Origin: F1-80-MAGs062 sp046345315 | Lineage (GTDB): Bacteria > Planctomycetota > Planctomycetia > Planctomycetales > Planctomycetaceae | NCBI GenBank assembly: GCA_046345315.1 | Contig: JBKDKA010000101.1 | Coordinates: forward strand, 1-64,000 | Direction: 5' to 3' | DNA: 64,000 nucleotides | Shown here: positions 7,809-15,583 of the stretch, piece after piece | Position numbering within the stretch: position 1 is the first letter of the stretch | Layout: the number at the start of each line of letters is the position of its first letter | Program-made: the position numbers and the translations under genes | The notes under the pieces: generated by a model | What the model was told of the DNA's origin: nothing | Database searches by the model: none | Seen by the model: only the letters and a program-made list of their open reading frames with translations

Positions 7809-10490
7809 TCACCGTGCCGGTGTGGACGTACCAGCAGATGTGGCAATTTCACGGCTGCCCTGAGTCTGCTTCCACTCATCGAGACCCGCCGTCAGGAACT
7901 CCCGGAAATCTTTGCCGCCAGTGGAATCCAGTCCTTCAAAGACGGCAAGCACTTTCTTTCCGTCTGATGAAAGCACGGCATAGCATGGCAGTGTCACGTC
8001 CTGAATGAGCTCCCTCTGAAGCGAGATATTCAGTGTTTTCAGCTGATCACGCATCGCAGCGTCCGGCACACCGGGAACTTCGTCGGTGTAAAGCTGAGCA
8101 CAGACGATACCACGGAGCTCCTGCGTGACTTCAGGCGCAGCCAGAACTGTGCGTTCCATCTGTCGACAGTTGACACAGTTGACGCCGGTAAAGTCGACAA
8201 ACAGAGGCTTCCTGAGTTCCGTAGCCTGCCGGACGGCTTTTTCAAATTCCAGAGAATAATCGACTTCGTGGTGCGTGATCACGAGCCCCAGCTCGGTGGT
8301 CGGGCGGATGTGAATGTCCGGCGGAGCGAACGCGGCGACAAGTTTCCAGACGGTGCCTCCCATCGACAGATCGCCGGCAAGCCCGGCGTAGAGGTACGCA
8401 GAGAACGCCAGAAATCCGACCGCAAAAGCGGTTCTTGCAAAATTCACCATTCGAGACGAAGCAGATCGAGATTTCATGAATAGTCCGGAGATCAGGTAGA
8501 TTCCAGTGACTGCAGCAATGGCAATCCATGACCACATAAACGTCTGGTACGTGATCCATCGGGGCGTTCGTGTGGGACTGAATCCGATGTCGGCGACACT
8601 CAGGAACTTCGGCACGAGTGCGAGCTCAATGAGCCCGATGGTGACCTTCACGTCGTTCATCCACCCGCCGCTGCGAGGCATCTTCGAGAGCATCGAAGGG
8701 AACATCGACAGCACAAAGAATGGCGATGCGAATGCGGTGGAGAATGCCAGCATTCCGACTACCGGCCAGTAGTAGCTGCCTTTAGCCGCAAGCACAAACA
8801 GACCACCGACGAACGAGAAGGTGCAGGTGAATGAGACCAGTGTGAAGGTCAGCGCCATGAAAATGACTCCAACAAATCCACCGACTTCTTCTCGCTTCGA
8901 TGACCATGTCAGCAGCCAGGACGGAATACGGATCTCCGGAAACCAGCCGATGAGCTGAAAGCAGAAGATCAGAAACAATGCCGCGAAGACGAGATTCAGC
9001 CAGCGATTGTTGGCCGCTTCCTGCAGACTGGTCGGTCCGAAGAGCACCGCGCCCAGCAGGCCCAGAATCGTGAACGCTCCCACCATCGTCAGGCTGTAGA
9101 CAAACGCCAGTCGAAGGGAACTTCCAGCCTGACGTTCTTCCTGCTTGAGAAAGAATGCGACCGTGATCGGTATCATGGGAAAGACACAGGGAGTCAGAAG
9201 AGCGAGAAATCCAGCACCCGCTGCCGCAAGCAGAAATGCTACGAGCCCTTCGTCACCGCTGGATGCACCACGACTGTTGCGTCGCGTGCCATCAGCCGAC
9301 TTTCCACCACCGTTACTGATCGTGTTGCCGGTTGCCGGCGGAAGCTGTGCCATGCCACCAGGTGCTGCTGGTACGATGGAAACCTGAAAATCGACACTCG
9401 ACGGCGGCAGACAGCTTTTCTCGCGACACATCTGGAAGCTGATCGTCCCGCTCGCCGTAGCCGACGGAGACTCAAGCTTCATCTTCCTCGACCAGGTGAT
9501 CTCGTCGTAGTGAACTCGATGGATAATGTCCTCAAACGGTTTTTCCACGACAGGTTCGGAAGAGGGAACGAACTTAGTATCAAGTTCTGAAAGCCCCTGA
9601 AGTTCTGAGAACTGGATCTCCGTCGGCAGGCCGGCCATGTCCGGATCCTGGTCCAGAGCAAACGTGTGCCATGGCCGCTGGATGATCGCCTTGACGTTCA
9701 AAACGACTTCTGAGCCAGCTCCGCCAGGCTGAGGAAACATCCAGATCTGATACTGGATCGAAGGCGTGCCATTCGCGTCCTGCTGAGCGATCTCCGGAAT
9801 CACCGTGACGACCGAAGAGCGTTCCTCACTGCCTTGCTGACCGTCCGCCACTCCAGGTGAATCGTTCGAGCCATCAGGATGAGCGGGAGACGTCTGTGGG
9901 GCTGGTCGAGCGGATCGCTTCAGTGTTGCGGTGAATTCTCGTGGGGGAATCAACGGAACGCAGGTTCCTCCACCACCGTTCGCTCCCGAAGTACAAAACT
10001 GTCCGCTGAGTGTTCCGGAAATACGAATCTCTGCGGGCAGAGTCCCGGACGCTGATCGAAGCCTCGTTGACCACGTAACACCGCCGAAGTGTTTCTCGAC
10101 TTTCTGTCCCAGGTCCGGATCATCCACGACCTTTGGATCATGATCCGGAGTCCAAGCATCAGTTTCCGGCGCGAGCTCACCCAGCTCAGTCAATTCGATG
10201 GACGATTTGCCGTCGAAATCCGGATTCATGGAGTAGATGTAGTACTCCTTCGGCAGCTTCGTTGTCACTCGGAGCTCGACCGTGCGTTCATCGATCTCCA
10301 GAAGCTCTGCGGAGAGTTCCAGGTCGACGTCTTTCTCAGCCGCCCGACCAAATTTCTTCGGGCCACCGATTTTGTCGAAAAGTCCGGATTGCGCCTGAAC
10401 AACGGATTGAGACTGGACACTGACAGCCGCACACAACGCGATGCAGATTCCCGCAATGGTGGTTGCGACGAAAAAATTTGGAGTTCGCAT
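7809..10490 (-). CDS. dsbD: DsbD-type thiol:disulfide interchange protein
   Basis: Moves reducing power from cytoplasmic thioredoxin across the membrane to periplasmic proteins. The 893 residues are longer than classical DsbD (about 570) because two DsbD-alpha-like beta domains precede the membrane part: about residues 50-195 and 240-390, the second ending with MCREKSCLPP. An N-terminal signal (about 8-30) leads into them. The membrane domain (about 415-710) has TPCVFPM and SFTCTFSF, the two cysteine segments of the CcdA/DsbD family. The C-terminal thioredoxin domain (about 755-880) has DFTGVNCVNCRQME, so its active site is CVNC. It is convergent with the Rieske gene. It may serve cytochrome c or copper-site maturation for the oxidase encoded later in the window; that link is inference. 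Confidence 0.92.
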   Translation of the reverse strand: MRTPNFFVATTIAGICIALCAAVSVQSQSVVQAQSGLFDKIGGPKKFGRAAEKDVDLELSAELLEIDERTVELRVTTKLPKEYYIYSMNPDFDGKSSIELTELGELAPETDAWTPDHDPKVVDDPDLGQKVEKHFGGVTWSTRLRSASGTLPAEIRISGTLSGQFCTSGANGGGGTCVPLIPPREFTATLKRSARPAPQTSPAHPDGSNDSPGVADGQQGSEERSSVVTVIPEIAQQDANGTPSIQYQIWMFPQPGGAGSEVVLNVKAIIQRPWHTFALDQDPDMAGLPTEIQFSELQGLSELDTKFVPSSEPVVEKPFEDIIHRVHYDEITWSRKMKLESPSATASGTISFQMCREKSCLPPSSVDFQVSIVPAAPGGMAQLPPATGNTISNGGGKSADGTRRNSRGASSGDEGLVAFLLAAAGAGFLALLTPCVFPMIPITVAFFLKQEERQAGSSLRLAFVYSLTMVGAFTILGLLGAVLFGPTSLQEAANNRWLNLVFAALFLIFCFQLIGWFPEIRIPSWLLTWSSKREEVGGFVGVIFMALTFTLVSFTCTFSFVGGLFVLAAKGSYYWPVVGMLAFSTAFASPFFVLSMFPSMLSKMPRSGGWMNDVKVTIGLIELALVPKFLSVADIGFSPTRTPRWITYQTFMWSWIAIAAVTGIYLISGLFMKSRSASSRMVNFARTAFAVGFLAFSAYLYAGLAGDLSMGGTVWKLVAAFAPPDIHIRPTTELGLVITHHEVDYSLEFEKAVRQATELRKPLFVDFTGVNCVNCRQMERTVLAAPEVTQELRGIVCAQLYTDEVPGVPDAAMRDQLKTLNISLQRELIQDVTLPCYAVLSSDGKKVLAVFEGLDSTGGKDFREFLTAGLDEWKQTQGSREIATSAGTSTPAR

Positions 10491-10702
10491 CTGTTCCTGT
10501 TCCCGAGTTTCAACCAGAACCTGAGCTTCTCGTCAGCCCTGACGAGCTCAGAATTATAGTCGCGTCCCAGAGAATTGCAGAGACGACCTTGATTGGGAAA
10601 GTGGCGTGAATGGAAAGTTCAGAAAAAATGGTGAAATGGGCGGGTGCGGTCAAACAGTGAACCGAAACGCCGCCGCATTGATCAGAACGGAATCCGGAGG
10701 TT

Positions 10703-10725
10703 CTTTGTGGTTGTAGTTTGCTGTT
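10703..10725 (+). repeat. Right-end fragment of the GxxExxY-associated repeat
   Basis: TTCTTTGTGGTTGTAGTTTGC matches the right end of the repeats that follow from 10746, so an older left part has been lost. The rest of 10491-10745 between the DsbD-like gene and the array holds no recognisable gene. Confidence 0.7.
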
Positions 10726-10745
10726 ATCCGGTTGTGTGTTTTCTT

Positions 10746-10885
10746 AACACGAAGGACACGAAGAGCACGAAGGAAGTCAGAGTACGAGGCGCTTGGACCT
10801 GTCTTCAGTTGTGCGGCGTTGACGTTGCACGACGTAAAGATCTTCGGATTTGATTTTCGTGCACTTTGTGTTCTTAGTGGTTTTA
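10746..10885 (+). repeat. GxxExxY-associated repeat, deleted copy a
   Basis: Begins ACACGAAGGACACGAAGAG and ends with the inverted match GTGTTCTTAGTGGTT. The core (about 10785-10845) corresponds to the 3' end of the GxxExxY gene at 14784. It starts 174 bp before copy b. Confidence 0.85.
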
Positions 10886-10918
10886 GAATGCCGTGGGCCG
10901 GTCGTGTATTTGTTCTTT

Positions 10919-11066
10919 TACCACGAAGGACACGACGAGCACGAAGGAAGTCAGAGTACGAGGCGCTTGGACCTGTCATTCAGTTGTGCGGCGTTGACGT
11001 TGCACGACGTAGCGATTTTCGGATTTCGCCTTCGTGCTCTTGGTGTCCTTCGTGGTTGTAGTTTGC
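10919..11066 (+). repeat. GxxExxY-associated repeat, deleted copy b
   Basis: Left end ACCACGAAGGACACGACGAG and right end CTTGGTGTCCTTCGTGGT form an inverted pair. The core is as in copy a. It is followed by a conserved spacer (TTTGCTGTTGTCCGGTTGTG) that leads into copy c. Confidence 0.88.
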
Positions 11067-11086
11067 TGTTGTCCGGTTGTGTGTTT

Positions 11087-11230
11087 TTACCACGAAGGAC
11101 ACGAAGAGCACGAAGGAAGTCAAAGTACGAGGCGCTTTGACCTGTCGTTCAGTTGTTCGGAGTTGACGTTGCACGACGTATCGATTCTCGGATTTCGCCT
11201 TCGTGCTCTCTGTGTTCTTCGTGGTAGTAA
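11087..11230 (+). repeat. GxxExxY-associated repeat, deleted copy c
   Basis: Left end TTACCACGAAGGACACGAAG and right end TCTGTGTTCTTCGTGGT. It starts 169 bp after copy b. The core is close to copies a and b, with scattered substitutions. Confidence 0.88.
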
Positions 11231-11261
11231 TGTTCTCTCGTCCGGTTGTGGATTTGTTCTT

Positions 11262-11410
11262 TTACCACGAAGGACACGAAGAGCACGAAGGAAGGCAGAG
11301 GGCAGAGCGATTGAAGCCGTGTTTCGGTTGCTCGGCGTTGATGTTGAAGGACGTAACGATCTTCAGATTTGATCTTCGTGCACTTTGTGTTCTTCGTGGT
11401 TGTAGTTTGC
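11262..11410 (+). repeat. GxxExxY-associated repeat, deleted copy d
   Basis: Left end TTTACCACGAAGGACACGAA and right end TTTGTGTTCTTCGTGGTTG. The minus strand of its core reads VTSFNINAEQPKHGFNR, clearly related to the FNVTKLKDGIKR end of the intact GxxExxY protein, so this core is a remnant of that gene. Confidence 0.88.
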
Positions 11411-11823
11411 GCCTTCACACAGATGAAATCGCTCGCTTCGGGAGGTTCCCTGATCCCCGCTTGAATCGGATTCAGATCCACCGCGCATTCAGCGAACCAT
11501 AACCATAGATCGCAATTCAAAACCGAGTCAGGTACCCTTGCAGTTGCTGAATGTGCAGGAAAATACCGAGTCTGTCGAGAAACAGTCCCGGTTTTGAAAC
11601 CGCCCGTAGACACTCGATTCGTTCTTGTCATTGGCATTGGATGGCAGATTGTCTTTCATTGCATATTGTCCGTCACAACACGCTGTCCGCCACAATCGAA
11701 TCAATCGTCACAACCGTCAACAGAGGTCTTCTTCGGATCCTGCTCGAAACGTGATTATTCTGCCTGCTGCCGCCAGTGAACTAAGGTTTGATGCCCAAAT
11801 GCAACAAATCACCCTGGTGAAGC
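11411..11823. other. Intergenic stretch holding element A copy 2 and the MBOAT upstream region
   Basis: About 413 bases between the first repeat array and the MBOAT gene. It contains the inverted copy of element A at 11516-11600; the remainder has no recognisable gene. The promoter of the acetylation pair should lie in 11605-11823, but I see no convincing boxes. Confidence 0.6.
11516..11600 (-). repeat. Dispersed inverted-repeat element A, copy 2 (reverse orientation)
   Basis: TTCAAAACCGAGTC...GTCCCGGTTTTGAAAC. Compared with copy 1 it lies on the opposite strand, and its left arm has decayed (GTACCC for GTGCCT, CCGAG for CCGGG). The interior differs from other copies, but TGCAGTTGCTGAATGTGC parallels their GCAACAGC segment. 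Confidence 0.8.
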
Positions 11824-13248
11824 ATGCTGTTTACCGAACCCACATCACTTTTTGTGTTTCTCCCGCTGGTGCTGGCAATTTCCCGTTTTGCGCCACGCAC
11901 CTTCTGCAACTACGCGCTGCTGGGTCTGAGCCTGCTGTTCTATTCGCTCGGTGAATCGCAGTTTACACACCTGCTCGTGATCTCATCGCTCTTCAACTAT
12001 GCATTTGGCATGGGAATCGAGCTGATGCAGAGCCGAGCCCTGAAGAAAACTGTATGCGTGCTGGGCGTGCTTCTGAATCTGAGCATGCTTGCCTGGTATA
12101 AGTATCTCGCTTTCGCCATCGAAAACCTGAACGCGGTCCTTGGGCTTTTTGATGCCCCTCCGATCAGCACTCCGGAAGTTATTCTGCCTCTGGGGATCTC
12201 ATTCTTCAGCTTTCAGGGGCTCTCGTATCTGCTCGATGTCTACTCGGGACAGGTAAGAGCAGAACGCAATCCGGCTTATGTCACACTGTACATCGCCTTG
12301 TTTCCGCAGCTGATCGCGGGACCAATCGTCCGCTTCTCTGACATCGCCGCCGACCTGCGGGAGCGGCAGGTGACACTGGATGACTGGAGCGAAGGAATTC
12401 GCCTGTTCATTCTGGGCTGTGCGCGAAAGATGCTGATCGCGAATCCGGTTGGTGAAACAGCAGACGCCATTTTTTCACTGGACGGGAGTCAGCTGAACGG
12501 ACCCGTTGCATGGCTCGGACTGATCACTTACTCGCTGCAGATTTACTTCGATTTCTCCGGTTACAGTACCATGGCAGTCGGAATCGGCAGGATGCTCGGT
12601 TTTCGGTTTCCGCAGAATTTCGACGACCCCTACTGGGCGACGTCGATGCGTGATTTCTGGCGACGCTGGCATATGTCGCTTTCCACCTGGTTCCGGGATT
12701 ATCTGTATATTCCTCTGGGCGGAAATCGCGGTTCCAGTGGCCGCACGGCATTCAATCTCTGCATCGTGTTTCTCCTCTGTGGACTGTGGCACGGTGCAAG
12801 CTGGAATTTTCTCATTTGGGGTGGAATCCACGGTCTGTTCCTGACTCTCGAACGAACGCGCTGGATGGAACCGATCACTCGTACCGTCGGCATCAACCGT
12901 ATCTACACGCTGACCGTCGTGCTGACAGGTTGGGTGTTCTTTCGGTGTGACACACTGCCAGATGCGATGACGTTCCTGACGGCACTCAGCGGCACCGTCT
13001 CGTCACCTGTCTCTCCGGAGTTGTTCCTGAGCAGAACGGGAATGATGGCCCTCTGCATGGGACTCCTCTGGTCGACTCCTGTTTTTGCTCTGGCACAGAA
13101 ATGGTTCGCTGAAGTCTGTCGGGCCTCCACACGGAGCAGCCTGCTGCACGATGTCGTGGCACTCAGCGGACTGACGACTCTGTTATTGCTGACGATTTCG
13201 CAGGCCGCTGCGAACACATTCAACCCGTTCATTTATTTCCGATTCTGA
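11824..13248 (+). CDS. MBOAT-family O-acyltransferase (AlgI-like)
   Basis: A 474-residue polytopic membrane protein with about ten hydrophobic segments. It belongs to the AlgI/DltB branch of MBOAT enzymes, which pass acetyl groups across the membrane for acetylation of exopolysaccharide or wall polymers. Landmarks are ISFFSFQGLSYLLDVY (about 125), the FPQLIAGPIVRF segment (about 160), YFDFSGYSTMAVGIGRMLG (about 240), DFWRRWHMSLSTWFRDYLYI (about 280) and LLCGLWHGASWNFLIWG (about 325) with the family's catalytic histidine in WHGASW. Length fits AlgI. GGTGAAG lies just before the ATG. The next gene, 63 nt downstream, encodes the usual AlgJ/AlgX-type partner. The pair sits between two arrays of one repeat family. 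Confidence 0.93.
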   Translation: MLFTEPTSLFVFLPLVLAISRFAPRTFCNYALLGLSLLFYSLGESQFTHLLVISSLFNYAFGMGIELMQSRALKKTVCVLGVLLNLSMLAWYKYLAFAIENLNAVLGLFDAPPISTPEVILPLGISFFSFQGLSYLLDVYSGQVRAERNPAYVTLYIALFPQLIAGPIVRFSDIAADLRERQVTLDDWSEGIRLFILGCARKMLIANPVGETADAIFSLDGSQLNGPVAWLGLITYSLQIYFDFSGYSTMAVGIGRMLGFRFPQNFDDPYWATSMRDFWRRWHMSLSTWFRDYLYIPLGGNRGSSGRTAFNLCIVFLLCGLWHGASWNFLIWGGIHGLFLTLERTRWMEPITRTVGINRIYTLTVVLTGWVFFRCDTLPDAMTFLTALSGTVSSPVSPELFLSRTGMMALCMGLLWSTPVFALAQKWFAEVCRASTRSSLLHDVVALSGLTTLLLLTISQAAANTFNPFIYFRF

Positions 13249-13311
13249 AGTTCGATTCCGACGCGAATAACGCGAACACCGGATCAGGGCGAATACCAGG
13301 GAGACACAGTG

Positions 13312-14493
13312 ATGTCCATGCTGACAAGAACCGGGCAGATCGGACTGTGTGCGATCTTTGGTTTTCTGTCACTGGCGCCCGCTCTGTTCTGGCCGGCTGG
13401 TGCAGCGATGAATTCGCAGCTGAATGAAAACCGAGTCAAGGCAGCGCTTTCGTGCCCGGAGCCGAACATCGAAAGCCTGTTTCGATTCGCCTCCGAGTTC
13501 CGCCGTTTCTTTAACGATCACTTTCCGTTTCGTGACCTTGCGATTCAGTCTGATGCGGCGCTCAGACTGAACCTCGCCGGAAATCGATGGACGGACCGAG
13601 TCCTGATCGGCACGGAGAACTGGCTTTTTCTGCGACGCACGGTTCAGGGTACGCCGGTGACTCTTCCGGTGGCTGAGTATACTCCGGATGAACTGCAGCA
13701 GTGGGTGAGTGTGCTTCAGCAGCGCCACGACTGGCTGCAGTCACACGGAATTCGTTACGCTCTGGTGATTGCGCCCGACAAAGCAGCCATTTATCCCGAT
13801 AAGAGACCGCAGGAATTCTCCGGAATCACACCCGACACTCGCCAGACTCAGTTGTTCAATCGTCTGGCGTCCGACGGAATCATCCAGTTCGTTGACCTGA
13901 GACCTGCATTAACCACGGCCCGCACGCAATTCCCGAAGTTGTACTATCGTACCGATACTCACTGGAACGCCGTTGGCGGCTGGATCGCGGCTCAAGCTAT
14001 TTGCGGCCAGTTGCAACTTCCGTTCGAGTTCGGTCCGGTCGATGATGGAATTTCAGGTTGTGAGAATCCGATTTACCGGGGAGACCTGCTGCGTCTGCTG
14101 GGCACGCCGAATTATTCGCATGAACCGCGCATTACGCATCTGCCGAGGCGTGGCTTCTCGTGGACCAGAACAGCGTTGAATGATCAGTCAAACATCCTGT
14201 GCCCTGAATACGCATTCCCGTTTGCTACGAAGACTCCACACACAGACCGACCACGAGCCGTCATCTTTCGGGATTCGTTCACGCTGGAACTGCAGCCATT
14301 TCTGTCGGAGTCATTCAGTCGAGCGGTCTATGTGTGGGATTATCAGATGGACCAGGAACGAATTCTTCAGGAGTCACCGGATCTGGTCATGGATATCTTC
14401 GTGGAACGGCAGCTGAACATGGCGCCTCCGTTGACATTTTCCAGAAATCACAGATCCGATGTCGCTGCAGAACAATCCGCCGGAGTTCACTGA
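13312..14493 (+). CDS. AlgJ/AlgX-like SGNH acetyltransferase partner
   Basis: A protein of about 393 residues with an N-terminal membrane or signal segment (about 10-28) and an SGNH-type domain like alginate O-acetyltransferases AlgJ and AlgX. LIGTENWLFLRR (about 100) is the conserved start of the domain. LVIAPDKAAIYPDK (about 148) and RTDTHWNAVGGWIAA (about 215-230) carry the DxHW pair that serves as catalytic Asp-His, and IFRDSFTLELQPFLSESF (about 320) holds the serine block. It likely transfers acetyl groups delivered by the upstream MBOAT protein to a secreted polysaccharide. I start at the ATG 13312, 8 nt after AGGGAG; a GTG at 13309 is in frame. Confidence 0.87.
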   Translation: MSMLTRTGQIGLCAIFGFLSLAPALFWPAGAAMNSQLNENRVKAALSCPEPNIESLFRFASEFRRFFNDHFPFRDLAIQSDAALRLNLAGNRWTDRVLIGTENWLFLRRTVQGTPVTLPVAEYTPDELQQWVSVLQQRHDWLQSHGIRYALVIAPDKAAIYPDKRPQEFSGITPDTRQTQLFNRLASDGIIQFVDLRPALTTARTQFPKLYYRTDTHWNAVGGWIAAQAICGQLQLPFEFGPVDDGISGCENPIYRGDLLRLLGTPNYSHEPRITHLPRRGFSWTRTALNDQSNILCPEYAFPFATKTPHTDRPRAVIFRDSFTLELQPFLSESFSRAVYVWDYQMDQERILQESPDLVMDIFVERQLNMAPPLTFSRNHRSDVAAEQSAGVH

Positions 14494-14546
14494 TTCAGAG
14501 CAAGGCACCCTGTTTTAGGTGTCATCGGTTTCACGTTCAAATTGCA

Positions 14547-14577
14547 TCATTGTGCACTTTGAGTTCTTCGTGGTTAT
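14547..14577 (+). repeat. Right-end fragment of the GxxExxY-associated repeat
   Basis: GTGCACTTTGAGTTCTTCGTGGTTATG matches the right end of the repeat units. It lies about 50 bp after the AlgJ-like gene and opens the second array. Confidence 0.75.
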
Positions 14578-14610
14578 GAAGTCCCGTTGTTCGGTCGTTT
14601 ACGTTTTAGG

Positions 14611-14742
14611 TTACCACGAAGGACACGAAGAGCACGAAGGAAGTCAGAGGACGAAGCGGTTGAAGTCGTCTTTCAGTTTTGCGGCGTTGGCGTTGCAAGA
14701 CGATAGACATCTTCAAAACTTTTCTTCGTGGTTGTCGTTTGC
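14611..14742 (+). repeat. GxxExxY-associated repeat, deleted copy e
   Basis: Left end TTACCACGAAGGACACGAAG, then the gene-derived core, then TTTTCTTCGTGGTTGTCGTT. The right arm is shorter than in the first array, so about 15 bp were lost. It lies directly before the unit with the intact gene. Confidence 0.85.
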
Positions 14743-14771
14743 CGTAGGCCAGTCCTCGATGTGTTCTATTG

Positions 14772-15190
14772 CCACGAAGGAAGTCAGAGGACGAGGCGTT
14801 TGATGCCGTCTTTCAGCTTTGTGACGTTGAAGTTCATCAGCAGGCCGATCTTTATTCCTGACAATTTCATGTAGGTCAGCAACTGAGCTTGATGAATGCC
14901 CTGTATTTTCTCGACGCTCTTCAATTCGAGGATAAGCTTGTTCTCAACCAGCATGTCAATTCGGTATCCACAGTCGAACCGAATATCTTTGTATTGTACA
15001 GGCTGTGCAAGTTGAAACTGAAAGGCGATTCGATTGAGGGGCAGTTCATGTGCCAGGCATTGCTCATAGGCCGATTCGAGCAGACCCGGGCCGAGGTTTC
15101 GATGGACTTCAATCGCACAGCCGATGACTCGATTGGAAACGTCGTCAAATTCCATCTTCGTGCTCCTGGTGCTCTTCATGGTTGTGATTG
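14772..15190 (-). mobile_element. Intact GxxExxY repeat cassette
   Basis: Same ends as the short copies (CCACGAAGGAAGTCAGAG at left, GTGCTCTTCATGGTTGTG at right), but with a full gene between them. The first bases of the gene form one arm and the bases around its stop adjoin the other. The short copies equal this unit with most of the gene removed. This resembles an autonomous unit with MITE-like derivatives, although no transposase activity is known for the family. Confidence 0.65.
14784..15179 (-). CDS. GxxExxY family protein
   Basis: A 131-residue protein, or about 123 residues if it starts at the ATG at 15155 (MEFDDVSNRVIG), which fits the family better because the first eight residues are encoded by the repeat arm. 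LGPGLLESAYEQCL contains the name-giving GxxExxY motif. RIDMLVENKLILELKSVEKI resembles the D...ExK core of the PD-(D/E)XK nuclease fold to which this family is assigned. The ending LMNFNVTKLKDGIKRLVL is the segment retained in the shortened copies. Biochemical function is not established. The gene lies inside an inverted-repeat unit in an array of such units, opposite in strand to the acetylation genes. Confidence 0.92.
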   Translation of the reverse strand: MKSTRSTKMEFDDVSNRVIGCAIEVHRNLGPGLLESAYEQCLAHELPLNRIAFQFQLAQPVQYKDIRFDCGYRIDMLVENKLILELKSVEKIQGIHQAQLLTYMKLSGIKIGLLMNFNVTKLKDGIKRLVL

Positions 15191-15217
15191 CTCGTCGATC
15201 GGTCGATACAGCTTCAT

Positions 15218-15375
15218 TTTACCACGAAGGACACGAAGAGCACGAAGGAAGTCAGAGCAGAGTACGAAGCGTTTGAAGCCATCTTTCAGTCAGATGGCGT
15301 TGACGTTGATGGACGTAAAGATCTTTTCATTTCCTCTTCGTGCTCTTTGTGTTTTTCTTCGTGGTTGTAATTTGC
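15218..15375 (+). repeat. GxxExxY-associated repeat, deleted copy f
   Basis: Left end TTTTACCACGAAGGACACGA and right end TTTGTGTTTTTCTTCGTGGT. The core again matches the 3' end of the GxxExxY gene. It starts 450 bp after the cassette start, so it follows directly. Confidence 0.88.
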
Positions 15376-15400
15376 CCATAGCCGGTCGCTTCTGCTTTGT

Positions 15401-15505
15401 TTTACCACGAAGGACACGAAGGAAGTCAGAGCAGTGTACGAAGCGTTTGAAGCCGTCTTGCAGTTGTGTGACGTTGAAAGACGTAACGCTCTTCATCTTC
15501 CATGA
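15401..15505 (+). repeat. GxxExxY-associated repeat, truncated copy g
   Basis: Left end TTTTACCACGAAGGACACGA, missing the second AGAGCACGAAGG step. The minus strand of its core reads VTSFNVTQLQDGFKRFVH, nearly the end of the intact protein. The right arm decays after CTCTTCATCTTCCATGAA. This closes the second array, about 75 bp before purB ends. Confidence 0.85.
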
Positions 15506-15583
15506 ACACCGTGAGAGAGAATTCCTTAAACGCGTTTCGGATTAGTGATTGCTCCACACGGTAATGGAGAATCCGGAACGATC

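Noticed and set aside
10732..11372. Several overlapping frames rich in HEGHEEHEG and RRTRRARRKSE in the repeat array
   Set aside because: They are translations of the CACGAAGGACACGAAGAG repeat in various frames, not proteins.
10746..11410. Possible CRISPR array from regular repeats
   Set aside because: Units are about 140 bp, the spacers are conserved and the cores match a gene; no cas genes are present.
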